A DNA stretch of 64,000 nucleotides from Paenibacillus mucilaginosus 3016 (GCF_000250655.1 NC_016935.1:629501-693500); one strand, 5' to 3'; positions 45,938 through 55,135 are shown, counted from the stretch's first letter. The notes: a model not told the origin generated them from the letters alone. Program-made: numbers and translations.

Positions 45938-46020
45938 GCGGTTGTGGTGGAATGGCAGACACGCTATCTTGAGGGGGTAGTGGGCTTACGCCCGTGGAGG
46001 TTCGAGTCCTCTCAACCGCA
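45938..46020 (+). tRNA. tRNA-Leu (anticodon GAG), copy 2
   Basis: Identical to copy 1 except in the variable arm (GGGC-TTAC-GCCC, a fully paired stem). Same acceptor and anticodon; CCA not encoded. Has its own promoter and terminator. Confidence 0.95.
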
Positions 46021-46039
46021 TCGTATCATTAGAAGAAGC

Positions 46040-46086
46040 AAGAGAAGTCGAGGGGCTTATTTCGGCCCGGGAGGCTTCTCTTTTTT
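46040..46086 (+). terminator. Terminator after tRNA-Leu copy 2
   Basis: AAGAGAAG and CTTCTCTT arms around a GC-rich interior, followed by T residues. Confidence 0.7.
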
Positions 46087-46105
46087 GATTTACACGGCGG
46101 CCAGG

Positions 46106-46381
46106 CTAAAGACGCATCAATGCCTGGCGTTCAGCCTGCGGTTTGCATTGGCGGCAGACTCCCACTACATTACCGGGGCCTGCATAGAACGTGAGTTCCT
46201 TGGAGGGCACCTTGCGGCGGCAGTACGAACAGCTCTGCCGGCCGGGAGACTTGGCATTCCGCTGGCCGAATCGGGGATTGGTGTTTTTGCGCCGTCTATG
46301 CAGCGCAAAGAGTACGGCTGCCAAGAGCACTAAACCTAGGATCACCGCGGCCAAAGCCGGGGAAGAGAACATGCCGGACAT
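46106..46381 (-). CDS. Small membrane protein with zinc-ribbon-like C terminus
   Basis: A 91-residue protein: one membrane helix (about 8-28, PALAAVILGLVLLAAVLFAL), a basic RRRKN stop-transfer, then CSYCRRKVP ... CRQC, four Cys in CxxC pairs that could bind zinc. GAGGTG lies 8 bases before the ATG. I do not recognise the family. It lies between tRNA-Leu and the glycerophosphodiesterase and points the other way. Confidence 0.68.
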   Translation of the reverse strand: MSGMFSSPALAAVILGLVLLAAVLFALHRRRKNTNPRFGQRNAKSPGRQSCSYCRRKVPSKELTFYAGPGNVVGVCRQCKPQAERQALMRL

Positions 46382-46613
46382 ACGGGGGTCACCTCAACTC
46401 TTTATGGACTGCACGAAACATATCGCCATTGAAGTTCGACACGGCGGACGGGGTTTCCTTTTTCTCTCGCATGCAAGGGATATTGTGAACGCCCAAGATT
46501 GGCTTTACAGGATCTTAAACTAGCCTTAACACACGGTGGTTGCAAGCGGGCGCCGCAGCGGCTCATAATAGGCTCATTGTCATACTATACGGCAGGACAG
46601 AGGAGGAAGGAAT

Positions 46614-47357
46614 ATGAACGTGGTTCAGAACAGACCGCTCGTGATCGGTCATCGGGGGGCGGCCGGCGAAGCTCCGGAGAACACGCTGGCATCCTTTGCG
46701 CTGGCGGTGAAGCAGGGGGCGGACGGGGTGGAGCTCGATGTTCACCTGTCTGCGGATGGGGAGCTGATCGTATGTCACGACCCTACCGTGAACCGGACGA
46801 CGGATGGGGCCGGGGTCATCGCCGATCAGACGGTTGAACAGCTGCGAAGGCTGGATGCAGGCCGCTGGTTCGACGAGAAGTACGCCGGGGAGCATGTGCC
46901 GACGCTGGAGGAAGTGTTCCGCCTTATCCCTCCTGAGGTGATGATCAATGTCGAGATCAAGTGCCCTTACAGCGCCAGGCTGCAGATGAGGCTGTTCGAG
47001 CTGCTGAAGCTCTACGATCGTTTGGAAGGAACGGTGGTTTCCTCCTTTAATCATAAAATCCTCCACAGCCTCCAGGCAGCCGAACCGGCACTGAAGGTAG
47101 GCCTGCTCTATGATGCGAATCTGGTCGATCACCGGCGGATGGCGGAGCTCTCGGGCATGAACGTCTACTCTCTTCATCCGTACCACCTGCTGATCGATCC
47201 GGAGGATGCGGCCGATGCCACGGCACATGGGCTGCAGGTATATCCTTTTACGGTGAACGATGAGGGACAGATGCACAGGGCGGTGAAAGCCGGTATGTCC
47301 GGGATTATCACCGATTATCCGGCCCGCCTGCGGTCGCTGCTGGAAAGATTGACTTAG
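46614..47357 (+). CDS. Glycerophosphodiester phosphodiesterase
   Basis: A 247-residue GDPD/UgpQ-like TIM barrel that splits glycerophosphodiesters into glycerol-3-phosphate and an alcohol. Catalytic motifs: VIGHRGAAGEAPENTLASF (His and Glu), GVELDVHLSADGELIVCHDP (Glu/Asp metal ligands and second His), INVEIK. No signal peptide, so cytoplasmic. GGAGGAAGG before the ATG. Confidence 0.94.
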   Translation: MNVVQNRPLVIGHRGAAGEAPENTLASFALAVKQGADGVELDVHLSADGELIVCHDPTVNRTTDGAGVIADQTVEQLRRLDAGRWFDEKYAGEHVPTLEEVFRLIPPEVMINVEIKCPYSARLQMRLFELLKLYDRLEGTVVSSFNHKILHSLQAAEPALKVGLLYDANLVDHRRMAELSGMNVYSLHPYHLLIDPEDAADATAHGLQVYPFTVNDEGQMHRAVKAGMSGIITDYPARLRSLLERLT

Positions 47358-47443
47358 AAAGGCAGAAGAAACAGCTCTTCGGGGCATAAAGAAAACCTCC
47401 GCTTTTTCCGATAAAGAGGGAAGAGATGGGAGGTTCCAGACCT

Positions 47444-48817
47444 ATGTTCAAAATTCGTTCGCTGGCAGCGCGCACCCTGCCTCTGGTGCTGGCCGTGCCG
47501 CTGCTGTTTCCCTTCGGAGCGGCTCCCCTGTCCGCTGCGGTTCCGTTCCCGGATGTGAATCCGAACCGTCACGCCTGGGCGCTCAGTTCCATCGAAGTGA
47601 TGTCGGAGAAAGGGATTGTAACAGGGTATCCGGACGGACGCTTTCTGCCGGACCAGAGCATTTCGAAGGCCGAATGGACGGTCATGGTCTACCGGTTGTT
47701 CGATAAATACCGCCCGAACCTGTATGCGTACGGCCCGGACAAAGTCACTGCATACGCGGATGTTCCTCCGCTTCATTGGGCTTACCGGCCGATCCTTGAT
47801 ATGTACGACGCTTCCTTCTACATCGGGGGCTTCGGTGAAGATCTCCACGGCGAGCTGGCGTTCCGCCCCGAGATGCGGCTGAACCGCCTGCAGCTGGCCC
47901 AGATTCTCGGAAGCTTGTTCCATGACCGTCTGATGAATCTGCAGATGTCCCAGAACGACGCCTGCTCTCTTGTGGCTTCCCTGAAGGATGTGCCGTCCAA
48001 ATTTCTGCCGGACACGGATGCCTATGCCGAAGCTCAGGCAGACGGCCGCTACAAGGAAAGCGGGTTTATGGATTCCGAGAAAGCAGGGTCGGTTTATCCT
48101 ACGTTGTTCCTCGGAACCGGAACGGGCAACTGCGTCTACGGCGACGACGATCTGTCGAATACGCAGGCGACGGCCCTGGCGAGCCTGCAGGCTTCGGGCA
48201 TCATGTCCGCCGATGAGGCGGGGTATTTCCGTCCCCTCGATGCGGTCAGCCGGGCGGAAGCCGTGACGATTCTCGACCGGATCTATCTGTATCTCCGGGG
48301 CCTTGGTTACAGTGCGGACTATTCTTCGATCGAGCTTGAGGCGCCATCGGAGCGGGACGGGAGTACGGGAAGCGGCAGTTCAGGCGGTACAGGCAGTACC
48401 AGCGGGAGCGGCACGACCGTTCCTCCGGCAAGCGGAGGAGGCACCGGCGGGAGCCCTTCGGCAGGGAACGGAGCGTCCGTGCCTCCGGCCGTAATCGGGG
48501 CGGATGGTACCGGGTCGATCTCGCGCAATGTGCTGCGCAAGGGTGAGATCGAGACGACGGTACGGCCGAACGGGCGTGCGTACCTTCAGTTTGATCTCGA
48601 ATCCGACTGGAAGGTCGACCTTTATGTCATCGTCGACGGTCAGATCGGGTTCGTTCGCCAGGAAGACCTGCCGATGACCATTCCGGTGGACGGTGTAACT
48701 TCCGTGGTATTCCGCACACAGCAGCGGGAGAAGCCGGCGGGAGCCGTCGATAATGTGGCGACCCTTACAACGAAGTTTCTGGATGAGATGCCGGCCAAGG
48801 GCAAGAAGAAATCCTAA
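47444..48817 (+). CDS. SLH-domain surface protein with Gly/Ser/Thr linker
   Basis: A secreted protein of about 457 residues. Signal peptide 1-30 (RTLPLVLAVPLLFPFGAAPLSAA), three SLH-like repeats of which the first is clear (WALSSIEVMSEKGIVTGYPD, FLPDQSISKAEWTVMVYRL) and the others degenerate (ASLQASGIMSADEAGYFRPL, VSRAEAVTIL). A Gly/Ser/Thr/Pro linker near 310-360 leads to a C-terminal beta domain (EIETTVRPNGRAYLQFDLES) ending in Lys residues. The ATG at 47444 is preferred for GGGAGG 9 bases upstream; an ATG at 47426 is in frame. SLH repeats at the N terminus differ from the two C-terminal ones near the glycan cluster. Confidence 0.82.
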   Translation: MFKIRSLAARTLPLVLAVPLLFPFGAAPLSAAVPFPDVNPNRHAWALSSIEVMSEKGIVTGYPDGRFLPDQSISKAEWTVMVYRLFDKYRPNLYAYGPDKVTAYADVPPLHWAYRPILDMYDASFYIGGFGEDLHGELAFRPEMRLNRLQLAQILGSLFHDRLMNLQMSQNDACSLVASLKDVPSKFLPDTDAYAEAQADGRYKESGFMDSEKAGSVYPTLFLGTGTGNCVYGDDDLSNTQATALASLQASGIMSADEAGYFRPLDAVSRAEAVTILDRIYLYLRGLGYSADYSSIELEAPSERDGSTGSGSSGGTGSTSGSGTTVPPASGGGTGGSPSAGNGASVPPAVIGADGTGSISRNVLRKGEIETTVRPNGRAYLQFDLESDWKVDLYVIVDGQIGFVRQEDLPMTIPVDGVTSVVFRTQQREKPAGAVDNVATLTTKFLDEMPAKGKKKS

Positions 48818-48863
48818 GCCTGCGTCTCACCCGAAGGGCTGCTTCTCTGGAGGATAACGGCAC

Positions 48864-48907
48864 AAAGAAAGGCTTCCGCTCTCCGATGGAGAGGGAAGCC
48901 TTTCTTT
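48864..48907. terminator. Bidirectional terminator between convergent genes
   Basis: AAAGAAAGGCTTCC and GGAAGCCTTTCTTT are perfect complements, with inner CTCTCC/GGAGAG. It serves the SLH gene and the opposing DUF2621 gene. Confidence 0.9.
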
Positions 48908-48990
48908 GTATGGCGGCCGTGCCGTCAGGGCTGTACGGGTTGCAAGGCAACTTCGTAACCAGGGCGCACTTGATTCCCTGAGGCATCTTT

Positions 48991-49440
48991 CTATTGCAGC
49001 AGATGCTTGTACGGGGCGTAGTCGATCTGCTTTTTGTCCAGGTAAGAGGTCAGGCTCTTATAGTCGCGGCGCGGCGTGGCCAGAATATAACCGCGGATGC
49101 AGTGGTCCCGGGTGACGGCCGAAGCGTTGTCGGCCAGTGCCACCTCACCGATCTTGGCTGCGATCGTATGGCGTGCGATATCCCGGAACGGGGAGGGCAC
49201 CGGTTCGACGAGCATTTCGAGGAACTGCTTCGATTCGTCGGTCCACAAGTGGCGGGAGGCTTCGACATAATGGTTCTGCCAGTCGAGCTTCGACTTGCCG
49301 TCTTCTTTGGGCAGGACCTTGATGAACTTGCGGAACATGAAGTAGCCGCCGATGGACATGAAGGCAATCAGCACGAAGACCCAGAACATGATAAAATACA
49401 TAAACCCGTCAGGGGCGGCTTGTGTGGTCAGATAGTTCAT
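48991..49440 (-). CDS. DUF2621 family membrane protein (YneK-like)
   Basis: A 149-residue protein with one N-terminal membrane helix (about 13-37, FMYFIMFWVFVLIAFMSIGGYFMF) and a soluble domain with the DUF2621 features LDWQNHYVEASRHLWTDESK, EPVPSPFRDIARHTIAAKIG and CIRGYILATPRRDY. Related to B. subtilis YneK; function unknown. GAGGTG is upstream of the ATG. Confidence 0.83.
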   Translation of the reverse strand: MNYLTTQAAPDGFMYFIMFWVFVLIAFMSIGGYFMFRKFIKVLPKEDGKSKLDWQNHYVEASRHLWTDESKQFLEMLVEPVPSPFRDIARHTIAAKIGEVALADNASAVTRDHCIRGYILATPRRDYKSLTSYLDKKQIDYAPYKHLLQ

Positions 49441-49593
49441 GGAATGGATTCACCTCATCCACCATTATACCTCACGGGCCCGGCCGGGAAAACATGGAGA
49501 AGGGCGCGGATTTGTGTCCTTTTATAGATTTATTGGTTCATTCCCTGTAAAATAGACGGGAGTGAGGCAAAAGAAGGAGTGATTTCGAAAGCT

Positions 49594-50721
49594 ATGGTGA
49601 GAATCGGATCGCACGTCTCGTTTTCAGATAAAGGTCTGCTCAATGCCGCCAAAGAAGCCGCTTCTTACGGGTCCGGCACGTTCATGATTTATACGGGTGC
49701 TCCCCAGAACACGCGCCGCAAGCCGATTGAGAATCAGTTCATAGAAGAGGGCAGGGCGGTTATGGAGGAGAACGGGATCGGTGAGATTATCGTTCACGCT
49801 CCGTATATCATTAACCTTGCTTCCTATAAGGAAGATACGTTCGAGCTCGCGGTCCGCTTCCTGCAGGAGGAGATGCGCCGTACGGAGTACATCGGTGTGA
49901 AGCAGATTGTGCTGCATCCGGGTGCCTACACGGACAAGGATGCCGAGTATGGGATCGGGCGTATTGCCGAGGGGCTGAATGAAGTGCTTGAGGGCGTCAA
50001 GGATACCGGTGTCCACATTGCGCTGGAGACCATGGCGGGCAAAGGCACCGAGATCGGCCGCAGCTTCGAGGAGCTGGCCTCCATTATGGAGAAGGTCGAG
50101 AAAAACGACCGCCTGACCGTATGCCTGGATACGTGCCACGTCCACGATGCCGGGTATGATATTGTGGACAATCTGGATGGCGTAGTGGAGGAGTTCGACC
50201 GGATCATCGGGCTGGACAAGCTGGCTGTTATCCACCTTAATGACAGCAAGAATCCACGCGGCGCAGGCAAGGACCGTCATGCTCCCGTGGGAGCCGGCTG
50301 GATCGGTTTCGAAGCGATGCACCGCTTAGTGCATCACGAGAAGCTGAAGCATCTGCCGTTCATTCTCGAGACGCCGTGGATCGGCAAAGAAGACGGCACC
50401 GAGCGCCCGATGTACGAAGCGGAGATCGCTCTGCTAGGCGGTACGGTAAAGGACCGGTTCGGTGCGGATTTCCTCGCCGACGTCGAGATTCTCAGTCATT
50501 TCTTCAAAAAGCAGGAGCTTGATCCGCGCAGCTTCGTGCTTCAGACCTGGGAGCTGCTTAAGACCGACGCCAAAGCGAAGAAGGCTGACGGCCGTGAGCC
50601 GATGGAGCGCCTCTATGACCTGATCATGGCGGACAACCTGTTCCCTCAGCTCAAGGAAGAAGAAGTCAACCACAGGCTTACCGCGTGGTTTGCCGGCGAT
50701 CACGTATTCGCCGCAGTATAA
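49594..50721 (+). CDS. nfo: Endonuclease IV (AP endonuclease) with C-terminal extension
   Basis: A zinc-dependent AP endonuclease, cutting abasic sites in base-excision repair. Family motifs: [83 protein letters not shown]. It has about 375 residues against about 300 in B. subtilis Nfo. The extra 80 C-terminal residues (from about 295, [20 protein letters not shown] to the end) are helical and unlike the core. ATG at 49594 fits the usual MxRIGSHVS start; GGAGTG upstream. Confidence 0.95.
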   Translation: MVRIGSHVSFSDKGLLNAAKEAASYGSGTFMIYTGAPQNTRRKPIENQFIEEGRAVMEENGIGEIIVHAPYIINLASYKEDTFELAVRFLQEEMRRTEYIGVKQIVLHPGAYTDKDAEYGIGRIAEGLNEVLEGVKDTGVHIALETMAGKGTEIGRSFEELASIMEKVEKNDRLTVCLDTCHVHDAGYDIVDNLDGVVEEFDRIIGLDKLAVIHLNDSKNPRGAGKDRHAPVGAGWIGFEAMHRLVHHEKLKHLPFILETPWIGKEDGTERPMYEAEIALLGGTVKDRFGADFLADVEILSHFFKKQELDPRSFVLQTWELLKTDAKAKKADGREPMERLYDLIMADNLFPQLKEEEVNHRLTAWFAGDHVFAAV

Positions 50722-50806
50722 TTTCATGGCAGTCCCGGACGGCGTCAGACCTTAGGGGTTTGACATAAGGGGCTGCCCTAAGGCAAAGGAGTAGAAGACA
50801 AGTTCC

Positions 50807-51700
50807 ATGGTTCCCAAAATGACTTCCCAAAACAAACGCAGCGACCGCGCCAACCGTGCGCGGATGCTGGTATCCTGCCCGGACCGCCCGGGGATCGTCG
50901 CGGCGGTTTCCCGCTTCCTCTGCGAGCACGGTGCCAATATCGTGCAGTCCGACCAATACACGATGGATCCGGAAGGCGGGCTGTTCTTCATCCGGATCGA
51001 ATTCGATCTCGAGAACCTCAACGAGCGCCGCGAAGGCCTGAAGGCTGATTTCGCCAAGGTAGCGGACGAGTTCCAGATGACCTGGAGCATTACACGTGCC
51101 AGCCGCCGCAAGCGTCTTGCGATTTTCGTGTCCAAAGAAGATCACGCTCTGCTGGAGCTTCTCTGGCACTGGCAGTCCGGTGATCTCGATGCCGACATTG
51201 CCATGGTCATCTCGAACCATGACGATATGCGCGGGCTGGTGGAGCCGCTCGGGATTCCGTACTACCATATTCCCGTCACCGCCGAGACGAAGGCGGAAGC
51301 CGAGAAGCGCCAGCTGGAGCTGGTAGACGGCCAAGTGGATGCAGTGGTTTTGGCGCGGTATATGCAGATCATTTCGCCAAAATTTATCGAGCACTTCCCG
51401 AACCGGATCATCAATATCCACCACTCCTTTCTTCCGGCTTTCGTCGGGGGCAAGCCTTATGCGCAGGCCTACAACCGCGGCGTGAAGATTATCGGTGCCA
51501 CCGCCCACTATGTGACGGAAGAACTTGACGGCGGTCCGATCATTGAGCAGGACGTTCAGCGGGTCAGCCACCGGGACAATGTCGAGGATCTGAAGCGGAT
51601 CGGCCGCCACATTGAGCGGACCGTGCTGGCCCGTGCCGTGAATTGGCATGTGGAAGACCGAGTGATTGTGCATGGCAACAAGACGGTCGTTTTCAGTTAA
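50807..51700 (+). CDS. purU: Formyltetrahydrofolate deformylase PurU
   Basis: Releases formate from 10-formyl-tetrahydrofolate, balancing one-carbon pools. 297 residues: N-terminal ACT domain (RMLVSCPDRPGIVAAVSRFLCEHGANIVQSD, about 19-90) and a formyltransferase-fold hydrolase domain with MVISNHDDM, VLARYMQIISPKFIEHFPNRIINIHHSFLPAF and IGATAHYVTEELDGGPIIEQD. AAAGGAG is 16 bases before the ATG. Confidence 0.95.
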   Translation: MVPKMTSQNKRSDRANRARMLVSCPDRPGIVAAVSRFLCEHGANIVQSDQYTMDPEGGLFFIRIEFDLENLNERREGLKADFAKVADEFQMTWSITRASRRKRLAIFVSKEDHALLELLWHWQSGDLDADIAMVISNHDDMRGLVEPLGIPYYHIPVTAETKAEAEKRQLELVDGQVDAVVLARYMQIISPKFIEHFPNRIINIHHSFLPAFVGGKPYAQAYNRGVKIIGATAHYVTEELDGGPIIEQDVQRVSHRDNVEDLKRIGRHIERTVLARAVNWHVEDRVIVHGNKTVVFS

Positions 51701-51731
51701 CACGATCGCATGATAGTGAAGACAGGCCGGA

Positions 51732-51769
51732 AACCGGTGCTTTCCCGTATAGGGAGGCGCCGGTTTTTT
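51732..51769 (+). terminator. Terminator after purU
   Basis: AACCGG...CCGGTT outer arms with inner TTCCC/GGGAG pairing, followed by six T residues. Confidence 0.85.
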
Positions 51770-51924
51770 AATATCAGAAGTTTCGGGAAGGTGAAGCTTT
51801 CTTATTTCACAAGGAAAACTTCCTATAAACCACGGATACACATCTTCGAAACGACCCCTGATCAGGGGTTTTTCTTATTTAGGCGAGATCTCAACGGTGA
51901 GATAACCTAACATGCAAAAGGTTG

Positions 51925-51959
51925 TGAAAGCGTTATCCATAAAATGATATACGCTTTCA
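51925..51959. promoter_or_regulatory. Candidate CcpA cre sites arranged as a dyad, upstream of nirBD
   Basis: TGAAAGCGTTATCC (51925-51938) matches the cre consensus TGWAARCGYTWNCW at 13 of 14 positions. The complement of 51944-51959 (TGAAAGCGTATATCAT) repeats the half-site. The two arms form an imperfect 16-base dyad around AAA. It lies about 100 bases upstream of the nirB promoter, where CcpA or another LacI-family regulator could act. Confidence 0.55.
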
Positions 51960-52055
51960 ACTAATAAATACGAATATTTCTAACATGAATTCACTATATT
52001 ATTCGCATTTGTATGCTGATACAATAAAAATGTTAACAAATATCACACTTGGGTA

Positions 52056-52084
52056 TTGTAATTTACGGATTTTTCTTGTATATT
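52056..52084 (+). promoter_or_regulatory. Probable nirB promoter
   Basis: TTGTAA at 52056-52061, 17-base spacer, TATATT at 52079-52084. The leader to nirB would be about 115 bases and includes the perfect palindrome GTTATATAAC at 52109-52118. The stretch from 51770 to 52206 holds no gene, only these regulatory signals. Confidence 0.55.
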
Positions 52085-52093
52085 TATCACAAG
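52075..52093. promoter_or_regulatory. Dyad over the nirB -10 element
   Basis: CTTGT, nine bases, ACAAG. It overlaps the -10 and likely start site, as expected for a repressor operator. Half-sites loosely recall Rex or FNR boxes, but spacing fits neither well. Confidence 0.4.
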
Positions 52094-52206
52094 ACAAATA
52101 TATGTTAAGTTATATAACACATAATGATGTATATGGTTCCTTGTTGGCAGAGGTTGAATATAAGTGACATAAAGATAACAAACATCACTGTGAGGAGTGG
52201 AGAGAG

Positions 52207-54702
52207 ATGAAACGGAAACTGGTGCTGGTTGGGAACGGGATGGCAGGCGTGTGGTGTGTGGAACATATGTTGAAGCTGGCTCCGCAGCGTTTTGAAGTGA
52301 CGATCTTCGGCAGCGAGCCGCATCCGAACTATAACCGGATTCTCTTGTCGTCGGTGCTTGCGGGCGACTCCAGTATGAAGGACATCGTGCTGAACGACTG
52401 GGACTGGTACCGCGATAACGGCATCACTCTCCATGCGGGACACACGGTGACCAAGATTGACAAGGCGAAGCGCACGGTCACCTCCGACAAGGGGGTAACG
52501 GTTCCTTACGACGAGCTGATTCTGGCGACAGGCTCCCGGGCCTTCATTCTTCCGGTGCCGGGTGCGGATAAGGAAGGCGTCATCGCGTTCCGCGATATCA
52601 AAGACTGCGAGACCATGATGGAATCGGCTAAGAAATATAAGAAGGCCGTGGTCATCGGCGGAGGGCTTCTCGGGCTGGAGGCGGCCCGGGGGCTGCTGAA
52701 TTTGAACATGGAGGTCTCGGTCGTACACATCCATGATTATGTAATGGAGCGCCAGCTCGACCAGACGGCCTCTTCCATGCTTCGCACGGAACTCGAAGCC
52801 CAGGGGATGAAATTCCTGCTGCAGAAGCACACGGAGCAGATTCTCGGGAGAGACCGGGTGACCGGCGTCAAATTCAAAGACGGCAGCGTGGTGGAAGCGG
52901 ACCTGGTTGTGATGGCGGTGGGGATCCGTCCGAACGTGGCTATTGCAAAGGATCACGGCATTGAGGTCAACCGGGGGATTGTGGTGAACGACTTCCTGGA
53001 GACGAATGTGCCGAACATCTACGCCGTGGGAGAATGCGCCGAGCACCGGGGCGTGGCTTACGGTCTGGTCGCTCCGCTCTATGAGCAGGGGGATGTGCTG
53101 GCGAAGCGGCTGTGCGGCCTGGAAGTCTCAGGCTACGAGGGCTCCGTTACTTCCACGAAGCTCAAGGTGTCGGGTGTGGACGTCTTCTCCGCGGGACAGT
53201 ACAGAGAAGCGCCCGGGACTCGCGCGATTAAGGTGGTTGATGAGTTCGACGGCATCTACAAAAAGGTGCTGATCCGCGACGGCAAGGTGGTCGGAGCGGT
53301 GATGTTCGGGGATACCAGCGACAGCACTCGTATATTCAAGCTGATCCGTACCGGGGAAGATGTCAGCGGCCGCGAGAAAGAAGTGGTGCTCGGCGAAGGG
53401 TTCGGCGGCGCCGGAGGGAAGAGTGCGGGCTCGGGCGTGGCAGCGATGGCGGATGATGAGATCATCTGCGGCTGTAACGGAGTGTCCAAAGGGGCCATTG
53501 TCAAAGCCATCAACGAGCAGGGGCTCACGTCGGTAGACGCGATCAAAGCCTGCACGGGCGCATCGCGTTCCTGCGGCGGCTGCAAGCCGCTGGTCGGCGA
53601 GGTGCTGCAGTGCACGCTCGGTGCCGATGGGGTAACAGCCGCCAAAGAGGGTATCTGCGGCTGCACGACCCTCGGCCGTGATGAAGTTGTGGAAGCGATC
53701 CGCTCCATGCATCTGACCACCAGCAAAGAAGTCATGAACGTGCTGGGTTGGGAGAACACGGAAGGGTGCTCGAAGTGCCGCCCTGCGCTCAACTATTATC
53801 TTGGAATGGTTTGGCCGGTGGAGCACGAGGAAGAGCGGGAATCGCGTTTTGTGAACGAACGCAACCATGCGAACATCCAGAAGGACGGTACGTATTCCGT
53901 CATCCCGCGGATCTATGGCGGCGTGACCTCTCCTCAAGAGCTCAAACGGATAGCTGAGGTGGCGGAGAAGTACGAGGTGCCGCTCGTGAAGTTCACCGGA
54001 GGACAGCGGCTTGACCTGCTCGGGGTGAAGAAAGAGGACCTGCCGAAGGTGTGGGAGGATCTCGATATGCCGTCGGGCTATGGTTACGGTAAAGCGCTGC
54101 GTACGGTAAAGACCTGCGTTGGAAACACGTTCTGCCGATTCGGCACCCAGGATGCTATGGGAATGGGGATTGCTATCGAGCGCCGCTTCGAGCGCCTGAA
54201 TACGCCGGCCAAGGTGAAGATCGCCGTATCGGGCTGCCCGCGGAACTGCGCTGAAGCGACAATCAAGGACTTTGGGATCGTGGCGATCGACGGCGGCTGG
54301 GAGCTGCATGTCGGCGGCAACGGCGGCGTGAAGGTTCGTGCTACCGATCTGCTCTGCAAGGTGAAGACGGAAGAAGAAGTCATGGAGTATGCGGCCGCTT
54401 ATCTGCAGTTCTACCGGGAGACCGGCAAATGGAACGAGCGGACAAGTGAGTGGCTGCCGCGGGTCGGGCTCGAAACCGTTCGTGCCGCGCTGGACACGCC
54501 GGAGAAGCGTCAGGCCCTGGTGGCCCGGATCGACGAGGCGCTGCAGGTGATGACCGACCCTTGGAAGGAGATTATCGAGACGCCTTCGCTGCGCGCCACC
54601 TTCGAAGAACTGCCCGGATCGCTGGCTGTGGACGCATCGGCCGCTGCCGAAGCGGCTGCCGGACTGGAATCAGAAGCTGCAGCTGCAGTAGAGAGACCCT
54701 AA
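52207..54702 (+). CDS. nirB: Nitrite reductase (NADH) large subunit NirB
   Basis: Cytoplasmic assimilatory or detoxifying nitrite reductase making ammonium. 831 residues: FAD/NAD(P) reductase domain (VLVGNGMAGVWCVEHML, LILATGSRAF, VVIGGGLLGLEAARGL, NIYAVGECAEHRG), two BFD-like [2Fe-2S] domains (CGCNGVSKGAIVKAI...CGGC; CGCTTLGRDEVVEAI...CSKC), ferredoxin-like half-domain, and the sirohaem/[4Fe-4S] site (CVGNTFCRFGTQDAMG and SGCPRNCAEA). Ala-rich tail. GAGGAGTGG upstream. nirD follows after a hairpin. Confidence 0.96.
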   Translation: MKRKLVLVGNGMAGVWCVEHMLKLAPQRFEVTIFGSEPHPNYNRILLSSVLAGDSSMKDIVLNDWDWYRDNGITLHAGHTVTKIDKAKRTVTSDKGVTVPYDELILATGSRAFILPVPGADKEGVIAFRDIKDCETMMESAKKYKKAVVIGGGLLGLEAARGLLNLNMEVSVVHIHDYVMERQLDQTASSMLRTELEAQGMKFLLQKHTEQILGRDRVTGVKFKDGSVVEADLVVMAVGIRPNVAIAKDHGIEVNRGIVVNDFLETNVPNIYAVGECAEHRGVAYGLVAPLYEQGDVLAKRLCGLEVSGYEGSVTSTKLKVSGVDVFSAGQYREAPGTRAIKVVDEFDGIYKKVLIRDGKVVGAVMFGDTSDSTRIFKLIRTGEDVSGREKEVVLGEGFGGAGGKSAGSGVAAMADDEIICGCNGVSKGAIVKAINEQGLTSVDAIKACTGASRSCGGCKPLVGEVLQCTLGADGVTAAKEGICGCTTLGRDEVVEAIRSMHLTTSKEVMNVLGWENTEGCSKCRPALNYYLGMVWPVEHEEERESRFVNERNHANIQKDGTYSVIPRIYGGVTSPQELKRIAEVAEKYEVPLVKFTGGQRLDLLGVKKEDLPKVWEDLDMPSGYGYGKALRTVKTCVGNTFCRFGTQDAMGMGIAIERRFERLNTPAKVKIAVSGCPRNCAEATIKDFGIVAIDGGWELHVGGNGGVKVRATDLLCKVKTEEEVMEYAAAYLQFYRETGKWNERTSEWLPRVGLETVRAALDTPEKRQALVARIDEALQVMTDPWKEIIETPSLRATFEELPGSLAVDASAAAEAAAGLESEAAAAVERP

Positions 54703-54712
54703 GCTGTCTTCC

Positions 54713-54734
54713 CCGCGGGACTACCGTCCCGCGG
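54713..54734 (+). promoter_or_regulatory. Hairpin between nirB and nirD
   Basis: CCGCGGGAC and GTCCCGCGG, 9 GC-rich pairs with a TACC loop and no T run. It probably stabilises or processes the transcript and could set the subunit ratio. Confidence 0.55.
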
Positions 54735-54773
54735 CGGATCCCTCAGGATACTATTTTATTAGGAGGTCGCGCC

Positions 54774-55106
54774 ATGAAACGCATTTTGGTTGGGAAGGTA
54801 TCGGATATCCCTACGCTCCGTTCGCGGACGGTCCGCGTAGGGGGGACGGAGGTGGCGGTCTTCAAGCTCTCCTCAGGAGCCTTGTATGCGGTGGAGAACA
54901 GCTGTCCGCACAAGAACGGGAAGCTGTCGGAAGGGATTGTCTGCGACCATCATGTGTTCTGTCCCCTTCATGATTGGAAAATCAATGTGAAGGACGGCCT
55001 CGTTCAAGCGCCGGACGAGGGCTGTGTGAAGACGTTCCAGGTGGAAACCGATGAGACGGACAGCATCTACCTTCTCGTAGAAGAAACAGGCGGTCTGACA
55101 GCCTGA
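54774..55106 (+). CDS. nirD: Nitrite reductase small subunit NirD
   Basis: A 110-residue Rieske-fold partner of NirB: AVENSCPHKNGKLSEGIV and HHVFCPLHDWKI supply the C-x-H and C-x2-H pair for a [2Fe-2S] cluster, which many NirD proteins lack, then CVKTFQVETD. AGGAGG is 7 bases before the ATG. Same operon as nirB. Confidence 0.95.
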   Translation: MKRILVGKVSDIPTLRSRTVRVGGTEVAVFKLSSGALYAVENSCPHKNGKLSEGIVCDHHVFCPLHDWKINVKDGLVQAPDEGCVKTFQVETDETDSIYLLVEETGGLTA

Positions 55107-55135
55107 TGATTGTCCTCAGCCAAGACCATGCACAA

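Noticed and set aside
45944..46333. Plus-strand frame running through tRNA-Leu copy 2
   Set aside because: It overlaps a tRNA and the better-supported minus-strand membrane protein.
51710..52167. Short plus-strand frames in the purU-nirB gap
   Set aside because: They span the terminator, the cre-like dyad and the nirB promoter and lack protein character.
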